Below are positions 8,558 to 17,880 of a stretch of 64,000 nt of DNA, in pieces (within the stretch, counting starts at the first letter, position 1; the number at the start of each line of letters is the position of its first letter). A program made the position numbers and the translations under genes. The notes below the pieces were generated by a model. It was not told where the DNA came from. It made no database searches and saw nothing but the letters and a program-made list of their open reading frames with translations. The DNA comes from Chryseobacterium soli (GTDB lineage Bacteria; Bacteroidota; Bacteroidia; Flavobacteriales; Weeksellaceae): positions 496,001-560,000 of the forward strand of contig NZ_JPRH01000003.1 of assembly GCF_000737705.1 (NCBI RefSeq), written 5' to 3'.

Positions 8558-8857
8558 ATGAACAACGATATATTATTAAAAATTCTACAACTGGACAGTC
8601 TCGTCAGGTTTTTAGACTGGGGCGAGCGGGTAAGAATCCATTTGTACAGAGAAGGCATATTTAACTCAACAACTCCAAAAATTCTGGCAGCGTATGAGTG
8701 GGTAATCAACGAAAGCTGGGAACCACCGGTGATGCATTACGGAGAAGACCGATTTCAATATTTTCATGATCCTGAGCTGGATATGTGGGTGGAGAATGAA
8801 AATTATCTGAACTATTTCCCGGAATATAAAGAGGAATTAAACAAACTAAAATTTTAA
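8558..8857 (+). CDS. Hypothetical early phage protein
   Basis: The ATG at 8558 (MNNDILLKILQLDSL) is chosen over the frame opening at 8501 because it follows the stop of the ATPase gene by 7 bases. The protein has 99 residues and is acidic, with many aromatic residues near the C-terminus. No domain is recognised. Confidence 0.6.
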   Translation: MNNDILLKILQLDSLVRFLDWGERVRIHLYREGIFNSTTPKILAAYEWVINESWEPPVMHYGEDRFQYFHDPELDMWVENENYLNYFPEYKEELNKLKF

Positions 8858-8859
8858 CA

Positions 8860-9057
8860 ATGGAAGTAACAGAAATATTAGACGAAATTTTAAAAAATTA
8901 TAGTAATGCCAATACCATATCCATGCAAATAGAAGCGCACCGAAAAAATATAGAACTTCTGTCTGGGGAATTAAAAAAATCCCGTGATGATGGTTATAGG
9001 GATGGCAAGAAAGATGGTAAAAAAGAAAAAGTAGAAAGCCTAATCCAAAAAAATTAA
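8860..9057 (+). CDS. Small helical early phage protein
   Basis: This 65-residue protein begins MEVTEILDEILKNYSNAN, 2 bases after the previous stop. Its C-terminal half is strongly charged and helical, with repeats of DGxxDGKKDGKK. It is a likely small coiled-coil or DNA-associated protein of unknown role. Confidence 0.55.
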   Translation: MEVTEILDEILKNYSNANTISMQIEAHRKNIELLSGELKKSRDDGYRDGKKDGKKEKVESLIQKN

Positions 9058-9068
9058 AAATACACATT

Positions 9069-9728
9069 ATGAATATCGATGACCTTTTGGGAAAACCAAT
9101 TAACGAATTGACGGTGGGAGAAATAGAAGCCGTTTCAAATCACAAGAAAAAATTAGAAGCTGCCCAGCTGGAAAGAGAAAGACGCGCTTATGAGGCGGAA
9201 CGCGACACCGATATGGGAGAACTTATTGCACTGGCGATGGAAATTGAAAATAAATCCAATTTACTAAAGCAGCTTACCCATGACAAAATGGAAAAGCATC
9301 AGGAGAAATTAAATGAGTACGGAAAAATCCGAAGCAACTCAAAAGGCGGATTTTCTCTAATGCACAGTGATAAAACCATAAGAATTAAACGCCGCAGGGA
9401 TACACAGCCAACATGGGACGAAAGAAGTACAAAGGCTTTAGAATTGATCCACTCATTTTTATATGATACCGTTAAAAAACGCGACAAAGATTTATTTGAA
9501 ATGTTGATCGGGTTTTTAGTTAAAAACAAAAAGGGTGACCTGGACTATGCCAGTGTAATGAATTTATTAAGCCACGAAGCCCGTTTCGAGGACTCAAGAT
9601 GGAAAGAGGGTTTAAGGCTCTTAAAACAGAGTTACAGTAATTTTCTGAAGGGTTACCAATACGACTTCGAAAAACAAAATCCTGAGGGTAGATTTGAACG
9701 AATAGAACTTAATTTTTCGGCTCTGTAA
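9069..9728 (+). CDS. DUF3164 family protein of Mu-like phages
   Basis: This 219-residue protein has a charged coiled-coil-like N-terminal half and a C-terminal half with VKNKKGDLDYASVMNLLS and RWKEGLRLLKQS. That pattern is typical of DUF3164, a conserved early-region family of Mu-like phages. Its molecular role is unknown. It is the last gene of the early operon and is followed by a strong terminator. Confidence 0.75.
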   Translation: MNIDDLLGKPINELTVGEIEAVSNHKKKLEAAQLERERRAYEAERDTDMGELIALAMEIENKSNLLKQLTHDKMEKHQEKLNEYGKIRSNSKGGFSLMHSDKTIRIKRRRDTQPTWDERSTKALELIHSFLYDTVKKRDKDLFEMLIGFLVKNKKGDLDYASVMNLLSHEARFEDSRWKEGLRLLKQSYSNFLKGYQYDFEKQNPEGRFERIELNFSAL

Positions 9729-9831
9729 TTGTACTACATTTTTAACGTTTATTATTATCGGAAATATTCCGAATTTATCAAAATGAAAAATACCATAAAT
9801 TAAATACAAAAATAATGGTTGATTTAAATTA

Positions 9832-9873
9832 AACTCCCTTATTAGTTCAAACTAATAAGGGAGTTCTTTTTTT
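9832..9873 (+). terminator. Early-operon terminator
   Basis: A 14-bp perfect stem (AACTCCCTTATTAG with CTAATAAGGGAGTT) and a 6-base loop are followed by CTTTTTTTATA. It closes the early operon after DUF3164. Confidence 0.9.
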
Positions 9874-9894
9874 ATACTTTTATCCGGAATGTTC

Positions 9895-10056
9895 TTATTT
9901 TAATCTTACAATCACATCATAAGTAAACATTGATGGGTTCCAGTTGTTTCTACTGCAAACAAATTTATATAAATCGTATGCCTGTTGAATATTTGTGATC
10001 CCTCCCAATTCGTAAGTTTCTTTTTTTGCTTGATTGAAATATACTGCTGTTTTCAT
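9895..10056 (-). CDS. Hypothetical 53-residue protein
   Basis: The minus-strand ATG at 10056 opens a 53-codon frame beginning MKTAVYFNQAKKETYELGG and ending VIVRLK. A TATATTTG -7 box sits about 50 bases upstream (10108-10115), which supports expression from the prophage. No domain is recognised. It marks the left edge of the accessory island. Confidence 0.5.
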   Translation of the reverse strand: MKTAVYFNQAKKETYELGGITNIQQAYDLYKFVCSRNNWNPSMFTYDVIVRLK

Positions 10057-10107
10057 TTCTAACTGATGATTTTGATATTAAAAATGTTATATTGCTAACT
10101 ATCAGAG

Positions 10108-10115
10108 CAAATATA
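10108..10115 (-). promoter_or_regulatory. -7 box TATATTTG of the 53-residue gene
   Basis: The minus strand reads TATATTTG, matching TAnnTTTG, about 52 bases before the ATG at 10056. No -33 TTG is evident. The 57-bp spacer between it and 10051 holds only the leader. Confidence 0.45.
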
Positions 10116-10254
10116 AAAAATTCTTTTTATATTTTGCATGAAATTAAAAGGAGCTGCCTAAATTTTCAGGCAACTCCAGTTATACATCTGGGGTAATAAA
10201 TTCGTCCATTCAAAAAAGTTGTCAATTTTAACAGCTATGTTGTGGTCACTGAAC

Positions 10255-10854
10255 CTAAAAAAGATAATTAATACCTAATTGGAAATTAGTGTTTTTTGAA
10301 TTTTCTCCCAGTCCATACTTTAAAGTATCAGTTATACCGGCAATATAACGAGCATTGACTCCTATGTTTTGTGTAAATCTGTATCCTAGCCCAATCCCCG
10401 CTCCAAAATTAAAGTTTTTTAATGAATCTTTATTATTTGCTTTATTAGTTTGACCATTAATATCACCTTTCACTTGGGCATTGACAAGGAGCCCAAATTC
10501 GGGGCCTGCTTCCAGATAAAATTCAGGAGTGGCATTGTATTGCACCATTAAAGGAATATTTATGTAACTAAGGTTTTGCTGCATGTTCTTTATTGCATAA
10601 GTGGCCAATTCATAATCACCTTTTGCTTTTGCTCCTTGTTGGCTATACACCACCTCAGGCTGAATACTGAATGCGTCAGAAATTGGGACATTAACAAATC
10701 CTCCGGCATAAAATCCGACTTTAGATTTGGTATCACCTCCCGATATACTAGAAAGGTTACCTCCGACTTTAATGCCAAATCTTGGTCCGTCTGTAGATTG
10801 TGCAAACGTCATAGTTCCGATGACTATGCATAAGCTTAGTAATTGTTTTTTCAT
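10255..10854 (-). CDS. Outer-membrane beta-barrel (porin family) protein
   Basis: This 199-residue protein has an N-terminal signal peptide (MKKQLLSLCIVIGTMTFAQ). The mature part alternates polar and hydrophobic residues in about eight strands and includes GPRFGIKVGGNLSSI, FSIQPEVVYSQQGAKA and the closing TNFQLGINYLF. Ending in an aromatic residue is typical of outer-membrane barrels of the OmpW/PorT-like 'outer membrane beta-barrel' family. Inside a prophage such a gene is a candidate lysogenic-conversion factor, for example one that alters the cell surface. That role is inferred. Confidence 0.8.
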   Translation of the reverse strand: MKKQLLSLCIVIGTMTFAQSTDGPRFGIKVGGNLSSISGGDTKSKVGFYAGGFVNVPISDAFSIQPEVVYSQQGAKAKGDYELATYAIKNMQQNLSYINIPLMVQYNATPEFYLEAGPEFGLLVNAQVKGDINGQTNKANNKDSLKNFNFGAGIGLGYRFTQNIGVNARYIAGITDTLKYGLGENSKNTNFQLGINYLF

Positions 10855-10890
10855 AAGATGGGTTTTATAATTTTTAATAGTTTAAATAAG

Positions 10891-10930
10891 AAAAAAAGGG
10901 ATAGCACATTGAAAAAATCAATGTGCTATC
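10891..10930 (-). terminator. Terminator of the toxin/immunity unit
   Basis: A 13-bp stem (GATAGCACATTGA with TCAATGTGCTATC) is followed on the minus strand by CCCTTTTTTT. It lies just after the DUF4304 stop and closes the T9SS-RHS-immunity transcription unit. Confidence 0.85.
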
Positions 10931-10939
10931 GCTAAGTAC

Positions 10940-11548
10940 TTAATTACTGTATTCTATTTCCTCCAAATGTTCTTTAACTATATTATGATATTTCTTACCG
11001 TCTGGTTGTTGCATAAATTTTTCAACAACTTCATTCAAGGCTTCAATATCTCCTTTAGCTTTCAAAAATATGGTCAAATATTTAAATGTTTCGACAGCTG
11101 TTGATCTAGTAAAATCTCCTTTTATCAAACTCTTCATAAGACCTTCATCTGTTAAGCGCTTATCAATTTCAGGTAAAATAATATTTTGGATAAGATCTAT
11201 TATATTTGAAATAATCTCACATAAATTACCTTCTGGTTGAATCTTCCACCAAAAATCATGACCATCAGGCAGAAAATCTCCAATCCTAGCTTGCCATTGG
11301 GATGACCATACATCCGGTACTTTTGAATTATCATAATCAAAATCTACAACTTTTCCTAAAAGATCTGAATATACACCAAAATTAATTGTGAGTTTTACTT
11401 CATCTTTATTACCATCTTGGCTTTTTTGAAAATTTATAATTCCAAAATTGTTATCTGACTTTAAGTGAAAACTATTCCCTTTTTTACTATAACCTTTTTC
11501 CTTGAGAAATGGCGTAATAGATTTTATAATTTCTTTTAAAATGTCCAT
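10940..11548 (-). CDS. DUF4304-type immunity protein
   Basis: This 202-residue protein begins MDILKEIIKSITPFLKEKGY and continues SKKGNSFHLKSDNNFGIINF. That N-terminal pattern belongs to DUF4304, a family of predicted immunity proteins in polymorphic toxin systems. The gene starts 8 bases after the stop of the RHS toxin gene in the same orientation, the usual toxin-then-immunity order. It probably neutralises the RHS C-terminal nuclease in the cytoplasm. The cognate pairing is inferred from adjacency. Confidence 0.8.
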   Translation of the reverse strand: MDILKEIIKSITPFLKEKGYSKKGNSFHLKSDNNFGIINFQKSQDGNKDEVKLTINFGVYSDLLGKVVDFDYDNSKVPDVWSSQWQARIGDFLPDGHDFWWKIQPEGNLCEIISNIIDLIQNIILPEIDKRLTDEGLMKSLIKGDFTRSTAVETFKYLTIFLKAKGDIEALNEVVEKFMQQPDGKKYHNIVKEHLEEIEYSN

Positions 11549-11556
11549 AATATTTA

Positions 11557-14500
11557 TTATTTAGTGGCTTTTCTAACAACTTGTACTGGGTATCCATTGT
11601 TTCTGAGCCAATCATCCTTCAATCTTTGTAATGTATGATAGCGTGAACTACCAACTTTAGTTTCAATTCCACCTAAAACCTCTCCATCAGAATTTCTAAC
11701 TTCTATATCCATAAAACGTTTGCCATATGGCGTTTTTTTGTATACTTCAGTAGATACAGTTCTACCTTCTGCTTTTAATGATGCGGCTAGTTCATCTCTA
11801 AAGGCATTTCCAGCATCTCTATTAGATTGAACTAATGATTTAGTGAACGTAGACTCACCTTGATAGCTGAATTTAGGTGTTTCCTTATAGATTGGTATTG
11901 TGGTTGCTCCTTCATCGGCAAGCTGGTAACCAATAACTTCATCAGCATATCCACCATTAACATCTCCAATTATAAGATTCCCTATCTGTGGCTTTGGCGC
12001 TGTTACCCCAACAGTGGTCGTTTTCGGAGTATTGTTCAGCGTCCATTGACTTCTTCCTGCTTGGATAGGCGCATTTTTTAAAATCGTTCCTTGTGGAGCG
12101 CCTGTGGCAGCTGCTTTTACATTGGCCGCAACCTGTTGAATTCCTCCAACGACTCCACCTGCAACACCTCCCACTACTGCTCCTGACAAGCCACCTACCA
12201 ATGTTCCTTCTACTACATCTTCACCAAACATTACAGAGGTTGCAAATCCGTTGATTGCCCCAGCGGCGGCTCCTCCGGCCGCTCCGGCAATCGCCCCGCC
12301 TAAAACACCGCCTTGTATTCCCGCAGCGGCTGCCGCGGTGGCGGCAGAAGCACCTACAGCAGCACCTACACCTCCGGTAAATGCTCCAATGGCTCCACCC
12401 ATTGCAATTTTGCCCCAAGTGGCTCCCCAGTTCCATTTAGCAGGGTTATATGATCCGTTCGCTTTTACACCTGTAACATAGGCTCCTATAACAGCTCCTG
12501 CAACAATCCAGAAAAACTCCCCGTTCGGATCATTATACATTAGCGGATTATTCATCACATACCCATACCTGTTGTAAATTTGGGTATTAAATGGTGCTTG
12601 GAGGTTCTCATCAGCATTTAAAAACCTTCTGAGCAGTGGATCGTAGAGCCTTCCGTTCATATGGATGATCCCTATTTCCGAAAAATACTCATGACCCGTA
12701 TATCCACGGTCTATTAATAGCAGCGTACTATTGATTATATTTTTATCTGTTACAATAGCCCCGTTGGTTTTCTGAAAGTGCGTCAAATTGCCCCACGCAT
12801 CGTAATGCCTCCGCTCGATAGGCTTGCCCTTATCAGAAGTAATAGCCAGAATACTTCCTAAATAATCCTTATGCAAAAACCTGTAAGAACCAGTAGCTTC
12901 TGTAAAGTCTTTCAAATATACAATATCAGATTCATATGGAGAATCCCCGATATAAATAATATGCTTTTCTTGGCCTGTGGCATTGTTTTTCACTACTTCA
13001 AAGGTTCCTTCTTCACTGTATAATTTTGTGAATTTTCCGTCACTTCCGCTGCTGAAATTCCCTCCATATGTAGCTCTCTGTCTCATGGCAGTTAACCCGT
13101 ACTCGAAGCTGGCATCTCCTTTTTCACCGTCGATGAATACAGGATCATTATTTTCATTGTAATTAACAGACTGGATTAGATCATTATTGTAGTTCTGCGT
13201 TCCTGCCGCATTTAGGGTCATTCCGGTAGGTTGGTAGATCTTGCTGGCATCATCATATTTAATAACCCCTACCTGATCATTTTCCATAATTCTTCCTTTG
13301 ATATCATAGATATTTCTGTTGACAGGTGGTTTTATTCCTGTTACAGGGTCGGTCCAGTTTACCAGACGGTTATTATCATCATAATCAAAAGATTCAGTTA
13401 TGTTAAAGAGTACGTTTTTCCTAAAATTCAATTCATTTCTGATCGCATTAAAGGAATACTGAATATTGAGCATAGGCATTGATCCCTCTGTTAAATGCTT
13501 AATTTCCTGAAGCATCCCTGTGGCATCATTATAGGTATTATTTATCACGGTATTCCCCAGTCGTGATGTCAGTACCTGAGCCCTGGCATTGGTCTGTTGA
13601 AGTTCCCATAAAATTTTTCCTGAATTATGATCTTTCACCTGATAGAGCTCACCGTTCCATGGGTTATAAAGATTTTCAATAGAAACTGTCGTTATTATCC
13701 CTGAAGACTGTATTTCTTTTTCATAAGAACTTACTCTTCCTTGGTTGTCATAAATTACATTTTTGTGGGAAAAGATAGCTTCAGGGGTTTGCTGGGTAGA
13801 GGTAATAACTCTTCCCTGAGGATCATAGCCTTTCGTATTATTATATTTTTTCCCATTGGAGATTCCCATTTTCTGGATAAGCCTTCCATTATTGTCATAA
13901 GAAAAGTTTATTGTTTTTTCAGTTTCATTTCCAGTTGTAGAATTCTCAGCTTGGAAGATCAGCTGGCCCAGAGCATTATACTCATATCTTTTTTCTCCCT
14001 TGGGGCTTATAATTTTGGACAATGTCCCCATATAGCCTTTGTATTCGTACTCATACACTCCATTGGAAGGATCTTCCATCCGTACTTTATTTCCCCATTC
14101 ATCATATAATGTGGTCACAATATTTTCTTCATACTGCGCTTTGACCTGCTGGCCTGCCGCATTATAAGAGAACTGCACTTCTCCTCCTTTATCTTTAGAT
14201 GAAATGGTATTTCCTAAAGCGTCCATCGTCTGGGAGGTTATTCTTCCATAGTCTGCCGGATTTGTTTCCTTTAGAGTCGTGGTAAAACCTGAAACAACAG
14301 TCTCAGTCTGCTTTCCGGTAAAGGCTGTGGCATTTACTTTTGCAGGGAATACGCTGTCGTCATACGTGATTGTATTCCACTGGCTGGCACTCTGCCCTTC
14401 AAAATAGGGCTCCGATTCTTTAATTTTCCTGCCCAATACATCATACTGAACTTCTTTAGATGCATACTGTCCCTGCCCAAAAGCTTTGGCAGAACTTTTA

Positions 14501-17500
14501 TATTCCTGTCCCAGTTTGTTCGTGAAAATCTTGGAGACATCGCCATCGGAGTCATTTCGGGTAAGAGTTACATTATACAGGTTGTCTTTTTCGTACTGAT
14601 AGGTAGTAGTGCCTAGCAGGCTGGAAGCAGCACTCAACAGCTTACCCCATGCATCATAGGTGTTTGTTATGGTGTTGCCATTAGGGTCTGTCTGGGTTAG
14701 CAGTTGTCCCCAGGTATTGTAGGTCATTCCAGTTTGCAGCCCGAGGTTATCCGTTTTCTTAACAAGAAATCTTCCCTGTGGGTCATACTCAGCTACCTCA
14801 GTTTTTGAATTGCCATCGAATCCTGATGTCGTTTGTTTTGTTGTAATATTTCCAAATCCATCATAAGAATATTTTTCTACAATAGCATTGCCGGAATTAG
14901 ATCCGGGAAAAAATGAAGTGGTACTTAAAAGATTGTTTTCATAGGCATATGTCGTAAAGTTATTTTGAGTGTCACCGTAAGCCTCTATTTGTTCACGCTT
15001 GTTTGCCGGTCTTCCCACATAGTAATCTGCTCCTATACCACCTATATTGTTCTCATAATCGAACTCAGTGGTAGAGACACCATACCCATAATTGGTATTA
15101 ACTTCTGTTTTGGAGGGTAGATAATAGTTTTCGTAGGTGGTGAGTTTCTGCGTAAAAGTTCCGGTTAAAAAGTCTTTTGTTTTTGTAGCTATAGGAACAG
15201 CAGCAGTAACAACTTTGCTTTTATATGCCTGTGGTACAGATGCAACTACCTGCCCGTTGAGCAGCTTATCTATCTTGTATGTGGCAGATTCAAAGCTTAA
15301 TAGCTGGGTATTGTTCTCCGAAATATCTAACGGGAAAATATTGTTTTCATTGTTCGTTCTAATGCTCCATTCTTTTACCGGAAGTCCTTCATTAATAGGA
15401 TCAATTTCTGACCCCGACCAGATTTTGGTATTTTCAAATCCATTGGCATACCATGAAGAACGGGCGATCTGATGGTAACCAATCCCTCTTTTTCCTTGTA
15501 AAGTCCCAGTCAGTCCCCTGTAGCGGAAGTCCTGCTTCCTTCCTTCTTGCTGAAGCTGTGATACCGCATAGGTCTGATCTACTCTGCTTAAAGAATAATA
15601 AGGATAAAATTCTTTCTTTACTTTATTGTAAAAATTGGGATTAGTGGTATTATTGGGAATCACCTCCTGATAGTCTACCGAAGTGGTGACCCCACCTTGG
15701 GTAATTGAGCTCACTCTGGCTAATTCGGAAAGCGGAGTCGGACCCTTTATTTTTTTTAGATTTTGTTTCCAGTATAAAAAGACATTATAATAATTATTCC
15801 CTGATTTTATAGGACTCGTGAGAGGGGAAAACAATGTAAGGTCTGTCATATCCGGGGTGCCATATACTGGGCTTTGAAATAGCCAGTTGGGTGTGAAATT
15901 TGGGGTTCCGTCAGACTCAGACCCGTTGGCCATTTTAGCGCTTACGATATATCCGAAATCTCTATACCCATTTCCATTTAAAGGATTTATCTGATTGTAT
16001 GAGAAAACCTGAACTATATCAGATTTCCCATCTTTATTCATGTCAGTAACAGAAAAGAAATATTGTTTGGCAAATTTTGCATAATTACCTGTCATTTCTT
16101 TCTGAAACTTTCTATAGGTGAAAAATTCTTTTTTCAGGAAAGGAGCAAATCCGTTATCTGTTCCCATATAAAATCTCCAGTCATCTGGTTTTCCTACGGC
16201 ATAATCAGTAATGGGAATGCTAAAATCAAGTTTTCCATCGCCATTATAATCTCCAAACAATACTGGGAATTCAGGATCTTTATTTTCTAACAGGTTCCCG
16301 GAATACCGTATTTTCTTCTCATATTGGTTAGTACCATAGGGAACAAGTTCAAACACGGTATATTGAGAACCCGACACACTTATAATATCTACTTTCCCGT
16401 CTCCGTCAATGTCTGTATATTTCTGATCAGGATATGACAACTCATTGATCGCTGTAACAACAGAACCAGATGGTGTACTTGGAGACTTAAGGTCTACCAG
16501 ATATACAGTTTGGAAACCGTTGGGAGCATTATCTCTAATAAAAAGATCAGGTATACCATCACCATTGATATCTCCAACATCGAGAGTGAAGCTGTCATCA
16601 TTTGAAGGGGAGCCGGGGATATTCAGATTTCTTTCAAATACCTTTACAAAAGCATTATTCCTAAAAATATACCCTAAAACTTTGCCGTTTTTATATTCAA
16701 CAACACCATTACCATTATAAACCTGACCTTCTTCATCTATTAGCGGGCTGGCCACCTTAGCGTTAGCGCCAAACACTTGACCCGTAGGAATGCTTGAAAA
16801 AGTTTCATTGAAGGCCCCCAGCTTTATAGTACCGTTATTCATTATGAAATCCAGATAAGAATCACCATTAAAGTCACCTACCAATTTTACATTATCAAAA
16901 GGATCGGGTTCGGCAGCATATTCTGCATAAGAAGAGCTTACCATAGCTGGATAATTTAGAGTAACATCATTGGCCGGCTCATCATTGGTATTGTACTCAG
17001 TAATCTTATTAGCAAACTGGTAACTTGTTCCATTATTGGTGTAGCCTATACTGTATCTTTTGAATTGGTTGTTATTCGTGGTTACCTTAATCTCAGAAAG
17101 AATTTTACTTTGATAATACTTAATTCCCTTGATATAAGATTCTTCTTTTAAATCCCTATCGGTATAATTGAATTTAATTGCGTTGATATGGGGCGTATTT
17201 AGATTTTTATTTCCACCCCATTTTATAGCATCCAGAATGGTAATTTGATTTCCAATGCTATAACTATAACTAATATAGTTTCCCTGTGGATCTTTCCATT
17301 CGCTTATATTATACTCAAGTGAAGTTTTTGCGGCCAAATCTTGGCCATATATGGCTTGGGAACCATCCTCAAAAGTAATTTCCCAGTGATCCGGGCCTTG
17401 CCAGGCTTGTGCAGCAATAACGGATCCCACCGATTTAATTTTGATATTGGAATATTTCTCCGTCACATATTCTGCTCCATCCCTGCCGTATTCTCCGGAT

Positions 17501-17874
17501 TTCAAAATCAACCGTTGCCCGTTGAAACTGTAATAATCAGAGTAGTCCAGTTGGATTCCCTTTACAGCTTCGGCAGTCTCTAAATTCTTCGTAATTCTAT
17601 TGATTGATGTTATTCCGGAGATACTCCATCCATATCCCGCAATGCCGTTTCCAGATTCACTTGTGTAAACCAAATTAATTTTGGGAGTTACACTTTTTAT
17701 CCCCGGAGGTACGTCGATGGGTAATGAGAACTGGAGTTCTCCGCCCCGTGTGACTTCAATATTGCCCTCAGTATCGTGAAATTTCGGTGTCGTTTGTGAA
17801 AAGCCAAACACAGAAACAAAAGATAATATAAGGGATGAAAAAAATTGTATTTTCTTATGGTGATACTTTTTCAT
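11557..17874 (-). CDS. SpvB/RHS-repeat polymorphic toxin with nuclease tip
   Basis: This 2105-residue protein has a Sec signal peptide (residues 1-26). An SpvB-like N-terminal domain (about 30-190) is followed by FG-GAP/VCBS-type Asp-rich repeats (about 300-640), for example DINGDGIPDLF. YD/RHS repeats extend to about 1700. The RHS core ends around GRLYDPLLRRFLNADE and NRYGYVMNNPLMYNDPNGE. A Gly/Ala-rich stretch leads to the variable tip. The last 100 residues carry D2056 (FMDIEV), then E2071 and K2073 in GGIETKVG, the pattern of a PD-(D/E)xK nuclease. It would form a shell that delivers a DNase into competitors. The route of secretion is not shown. A DUF4304 immunity gene lies directly downstream. 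Confidence 0.9.
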   Translation of the reverse strand: MKKYHHKKIQFFSSLILSFVSVFGFSQTTPKFHDTEGNIEVTRGGELQFSLPIDVPPGIKSVTPKINLVYTSESGNGIAGYGWSISGITSINRITKNLETAEAVKGIQLDYSDYYSFNGQRLILKSGEYGRDGAEYVTEKYSNIKIKSVGSVIAAQAWQGPDHWEITFEDGSQAIYGQDLAAKTSLEYNISEWKDPQGNYISYSYSIGNQITILDAIKWGGNKNLNTPHINAIKFNYTDRDLKEESYIKGIKYYQSKILSEIKVTTNNNQFKRYSIGYTNNGTSYQFANKITEYNTNDEPANDVTLNYPAMVSSSYAEYAAEPDPFDNVKLVGDFNGDSYLDFIMNNGTIKLGAFNETFSSIPTGQVFGANAKVASPLIDEEGQVYNGNGVVEYKNGKVLGYIFRNNAFVKVFERNLNIPGSPSNDDSFTLDVGDINGDGIPDLFIRDNAPNGFQTVYLVDLKSPSTPSGSVVTAINELSYPDQKYTDIDGDGKVDIISVSGSQYTVFELVPYGTNQYEKKIRYSGNLLENKDPEFPVLFGDYNGDGKLDFSIPITDYAVGKPDDWRFYMGTDNGFAPFLKKEFFTYRKFQKEMTGNYAKFAKQYFFSVTDMNKDGKSDIVQVFSYNQINPLNGNGYRDFGYIVSAKMANGSESDGTPNFTPNWLFQSPVYGTPDMTDLTLFSPLTSPIKSGNNYYNVFLYWKQNLKKIKGPTPLSELARVSSITQGGVTTSVDYQEVIPNNTTNPNFYNKVKKEFYPYYSLSRVDQTYAVSQLQQEGRKQDFRYRGLTGTLQGKRGIGYHQIARSSWYANGFENTKIWSGSEIDPINEGLPVKEWSIRTNNENNIFPLDISENNTQLLSFESATYKIDKLLNGQVVASVPQAYKSKVVTAAVPIATKTKDFLTGTFTQKLTTYENYYLPSKTEVNTNYGYGVSTTEFDYENNIGGIGADYYVGRPANKREQIEAYGDTQNNFTTYAYENNLLSTTSFFPGSNSGNAIVEKYSYDGFGNITTKQTTSGFDGNSKTEVAEYDPQGRFLVKKTDNLGLQTGMTYNTWGQLLTQTDPNGNTITNTYDAWGKLLSAASSLLGTTTYQYEKDNLYNVTLTRNDSDGDVSKIFTNKLGQEYKSSAKAFGQGQYASKEVQYDVLGRKIKESEPYFEGQSASQWNTITYDDSVFPAKVNATAFTGKQTETVVSGFTTTLKETNPADYGRITSQTMDALGNTISSKDKGGEVQFSYNAAGQQVKAQYEENIVTTLYDEWGNKVRMEDPSNGVYEYEYKGYMGTLSKIISPKGEKRYEYNALGQLIFQAENSTTGNETEKTINFSYDNNGRLIQKMGISNGKKYNNTKGYDPQGRVITSTQQTPEAIFSHKNVIYDNQGRVSSYEKEIQSSGIITTVSIENLYNPWNGELYQVKDHNSGKILWELQQTNARAQVLTSRLGNTVINNTYNDATGMLQEIKHLTEGSMPMLNIQYSFNAIRNELNFRKNVLFNITESFDYDDNNRLVNWTDPVTGIKPPVNRNIYDIKGRIMENDQVGVIKYDDASKIYQPTGMTLNAAGTQNYNNDLIQSVNYNENNDPVFIDGEKGDASFEYGLTAMRQRATYGGNFSSGSDGKFTKLYSEEGTFEVVKNNATGQEKHIIYIGDSPYESDIVYLKDFTEATGSYRFLHKDYLGSILAITSDKGKPIERRHYDAWGNLTHFQKTNGAIVTDKNIINSTLLLIDRGYTGHEYFSEIGIIHMNGRLYDPLLRRFLNADENLQAPFNTQIYNRYGYVMNNPLMYNDPNGEFFWIVAGAVIGAYVTGVKANGSYNPAKWNWGATWGKIAMGGAIGAFTGGVGAAVGASAATAAAAAGIQGGVLGGAIAGAAGGAAAGAINGFATSVMFGEDVVEGTLVGGLSGAVVGGVAGGVVGGIQQVAANVKAAATGAPQGTILKNAPIQAGRSQWTLNNTPKTTTVGVTAPKPQIGNLIIGDVNGGYADEVIGYQLADEGATTIPIYKETPKFSYQGESTFTKSLVQSNRDAGNAFRDELAASLKAEGRTVSTEVYKKTPYGKRFMDIEVRNSDGEVLGGIETKVGSSRYHTLQRLKDDWLRNNGYPVQVVRKATK

Positions 17875-17880
17875 GATGCA

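Noticed and set aside
12221..12481. Ala/Pro- and Cys/Arg-rich frames opposite the RHS Gly/Ala stretch
   Set aside because: They are shadows of the repetitive GC-rich coding sequence, without starts, promoters or family motifs.
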